Positions 37,649-38,485 of a DNA stretch of 38,485 nucleotides are shown here, piece after piece. This DNA comes from a virus. Position 1 is the first letter of the stretch, and each line of letters starts with the position of its first letter. The notes below the pieces were generated by a model. It was not told where the DNA came from, did no database searches, and saw only the letters and a program-made list of their open reading frames with translations. The position numbers were made by a program, and so were the translations under genes. The stretch covers positions 1 through 38,485 of the IMG/VR virus record IMGVR_UViG_3300045741_000417, one strand, 5' to 3'.

Positions 37649-38152
37649 ATGGCTGTAATAATGTATGACGTAGAGCGGCTTTTAACTGATTTAAAAGATA
37701 TTTTAACGACGAAATTAAACGCTAAGCTTACAGACATTTCAAACGAGAAAACAACACTGGGCGTCCCATTAGACTTGCCACAAATAGGCGTAGATGGGTT
37801 TTTCTTCCAGACTTGGGACGATGCTATTCTCAATCAAAAGGTGGGCATTTTATACGGTTTAAAAGAAAGCATTGCCGACGGTGCATGGTCTTCTACAGCC
37901 GAAAAGGTGACGCTTTTCGTCGAAGTTTACTATCCGAACCCAATGAATGAAAAGGACGACGGTAGCGGCGTGCGACGCATTTTGCGCTACACGCGGGCGT
38001 TAAAAGAAATTATGCAGGAAAACTTTGACGAAAATGAGATACGGTCTAAAATAAAAGTAAAGACAATTGCACCGTTATCATTTAGGTTAGAACAAGATAC
38101 GAGCGCCGACATAAAAGTAGGCGGAATCGAGCTTGAAACGGCGCTAGTTTAA
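37649..38152 (+). CDS. Tail terminator / tail completion protein (167 aa)
   Basis: It lies between the neck protein and the tail tube gene. The fold pattern is alpha then beta: an N-terminal helix (DVERLLTDLKDILTTKL), a beta sheet region (VTLFVEVYY) and a helix (RRILRYTRALKEIMQENF), ending in IKVGGIELETALV. This matches tail terminators that cap the tube. Ribosome site AGGAGAAAATAAGT precedes ATG 37649. Confidence 0.65.
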   Translation: MAVIMYDVERLLTDLKDILTTKLNAKLTDISNEKTTLGVPLDLPQIGVDGFFFQTWDDAILNQKVGILYGLKESIADGAWSSTAEKVTLFVEVYYPNPMNEKDDGSGVRRILRYTRALKEIMQENFDENEIRSKIKVKTIAPLSFRLEQDTSADIKVGGIELETALV

Positions 38153-38170
38153 TTTAGGGGGAATTTAAAA

Positions 38171-38485
38171 ATGTCACTTTCTCAAGATAGAATTATTTTT
38201 GGTATTCATTCTTTCACACCATATCGACGCAGCGACAAACTGCCCTATGGAATTTTAAAGGTTATCGGGTCTTCCGACATTGCGCTTACCTCTGAGCAAG
38301 AATTGCTTTACGCGGGTTCTAACAAGTTCCCATGGGCGGCTGAATCTAAAACGATTTCCACACAAATTTCCGCAAAAGTTAAAGCATATCCTGGCTTTCT
38401 TTTCGAATTGTTTTTGGGTGCAACTGTTACCGACGCGGGCGTGGACGCCGCTGGTACAGTAAGCGCGCTTGCGAATGGCCAAGGT
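38171..38485 (+). CDS. Major tail tube protein, N-terminal part (continues at base 1)
   Basis: AGGGGGAATTTAAAA, a very strong site, precedes ATG 38171. The product begins MSLSQDRIIFGIHSFTPYRR and is open to the end of the window. Codon 59 (38345) equals base 1, so the gene continues there to the stop at 709-711. A high-copy tube protein fits the strong ribosome site. The last 141 bases are the repeated overlap and carry the alternative allele (GCG and GGC codons). Confidence 0.7.
   Translation, partial: MSLSQDRIIFGIHSFTPYRRSDKLPYGILKVIGSSDIALTSEQELLYAGSNKFPWAAESKTISTQISAKVKAYPGFLFELFLGATVTDAGVDAAGTVSALANGQG
38345..38485. repeat. Terminal direct repeat (circular overlap), right copy
   Basis: Matches 1-141 with three mismatches at 38471, 38473 and 38479. 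Together with the uninterrupted tail gene this shows that the window is circular. Confidence 0.9.

Noticed and set aside
1-38485. Temperate lifestyle from the two ribbon-helix-helix proteins
   Set aside because: No integrase, transposase, excisionase, partition genes or attachment site were found. Small ribbon-helix-helix proteins also occur in lytic phages.

Overview
The window holds the whole genome of a tailed double-stranded DNA phage. The last 141 bases (38345-38485) repeat the first 141 with three mismatches, and one tail gene runs unbroken across the joint, so the molecule closes into a circle of about 38.34 kb. No integrase, transposase, recombinase or CI-like repressor was recognised, so a strictly lytic life is the simplest reading, although two small ribbon-helix-helix proteins and one palindromic operator are present. 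The host cannot be named. Sec signal peptides, a lipobox protein and sigma70-like promoters suggest a Gram-negative bacterium.

Layout. (1) Head and packaging, rightward, 29.65-36.66 kb: terminase small and large subunits, a Mu-type portal fused to a MuF minor head domain, a Mu gpI-like protease with a nested scaffold start, a decoration protein and a major capsid protein followed by a terminator. (2) Connectors and tail, rightward, 36.67 kb through the joint to 11.25 kb: gp36-like adaptor, virion morphogenesis protein, tail terminator, tail tube, tail chaperones G and GT joined by a -1 frameshift, tape measure, distal tail protein, two proteins with signal peptides, hub protein, repeat-domain fibre and a glycine-rich adhesin-like protein. 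A reverse-oriented three-gene cassette (zinc ribbon, 45-residue protein, ribbon-helix-helix protein) interrupts this module at 0.76-1.24 kb. (3) Lysis, 11.25-12.53 kb: small membrane protein, small amphipathic protein, overlapping lipoprotein and M15 peptidase. (4) Replication operon, leftward, 18.36 to 12.50 kb: SF2 helicase, several small proteins, family A DNA polymerase and VRR-NUC nuclease. (5) Early region, rightward, 18.4-22.8 kb: HNH endonuclease, about 15 very small proteins, MazG-like hydrolase and tRNA-Arg(TCT). (6) A leftward pair at 22.8-23.4 kb. (7) A second fibre cassette, 23.4-26.6 kb, ending in a permuted papain-fold protein. (8) Primase-helicase, 26.6-29.05 kb, followed by a probable replication origin with two DnaA-box matches and an iteron-like array.

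Working together: the AEP primase/SF3 helicase, SF2 helicase, polymerase and nuclease make the replisome, probably starting at the origin near 29.1-29.3 kb. Terminase fills Mu-like heads, which join a siphovirus tail whose tape measure suggests a tail of roughly 110 nm. Two start-signal styles are visible. Genes inside operons often carry a G-rich GGGGAAT(T) ribosome site. Several first genes have a -10 box only 6-7 bases before the ATG and no Shine-Dalgarno sequence, which predicts leaderless transcripts. The palindrome GCTAGC occurs about 45 times by manual count where roughly 5-6 would be expected.
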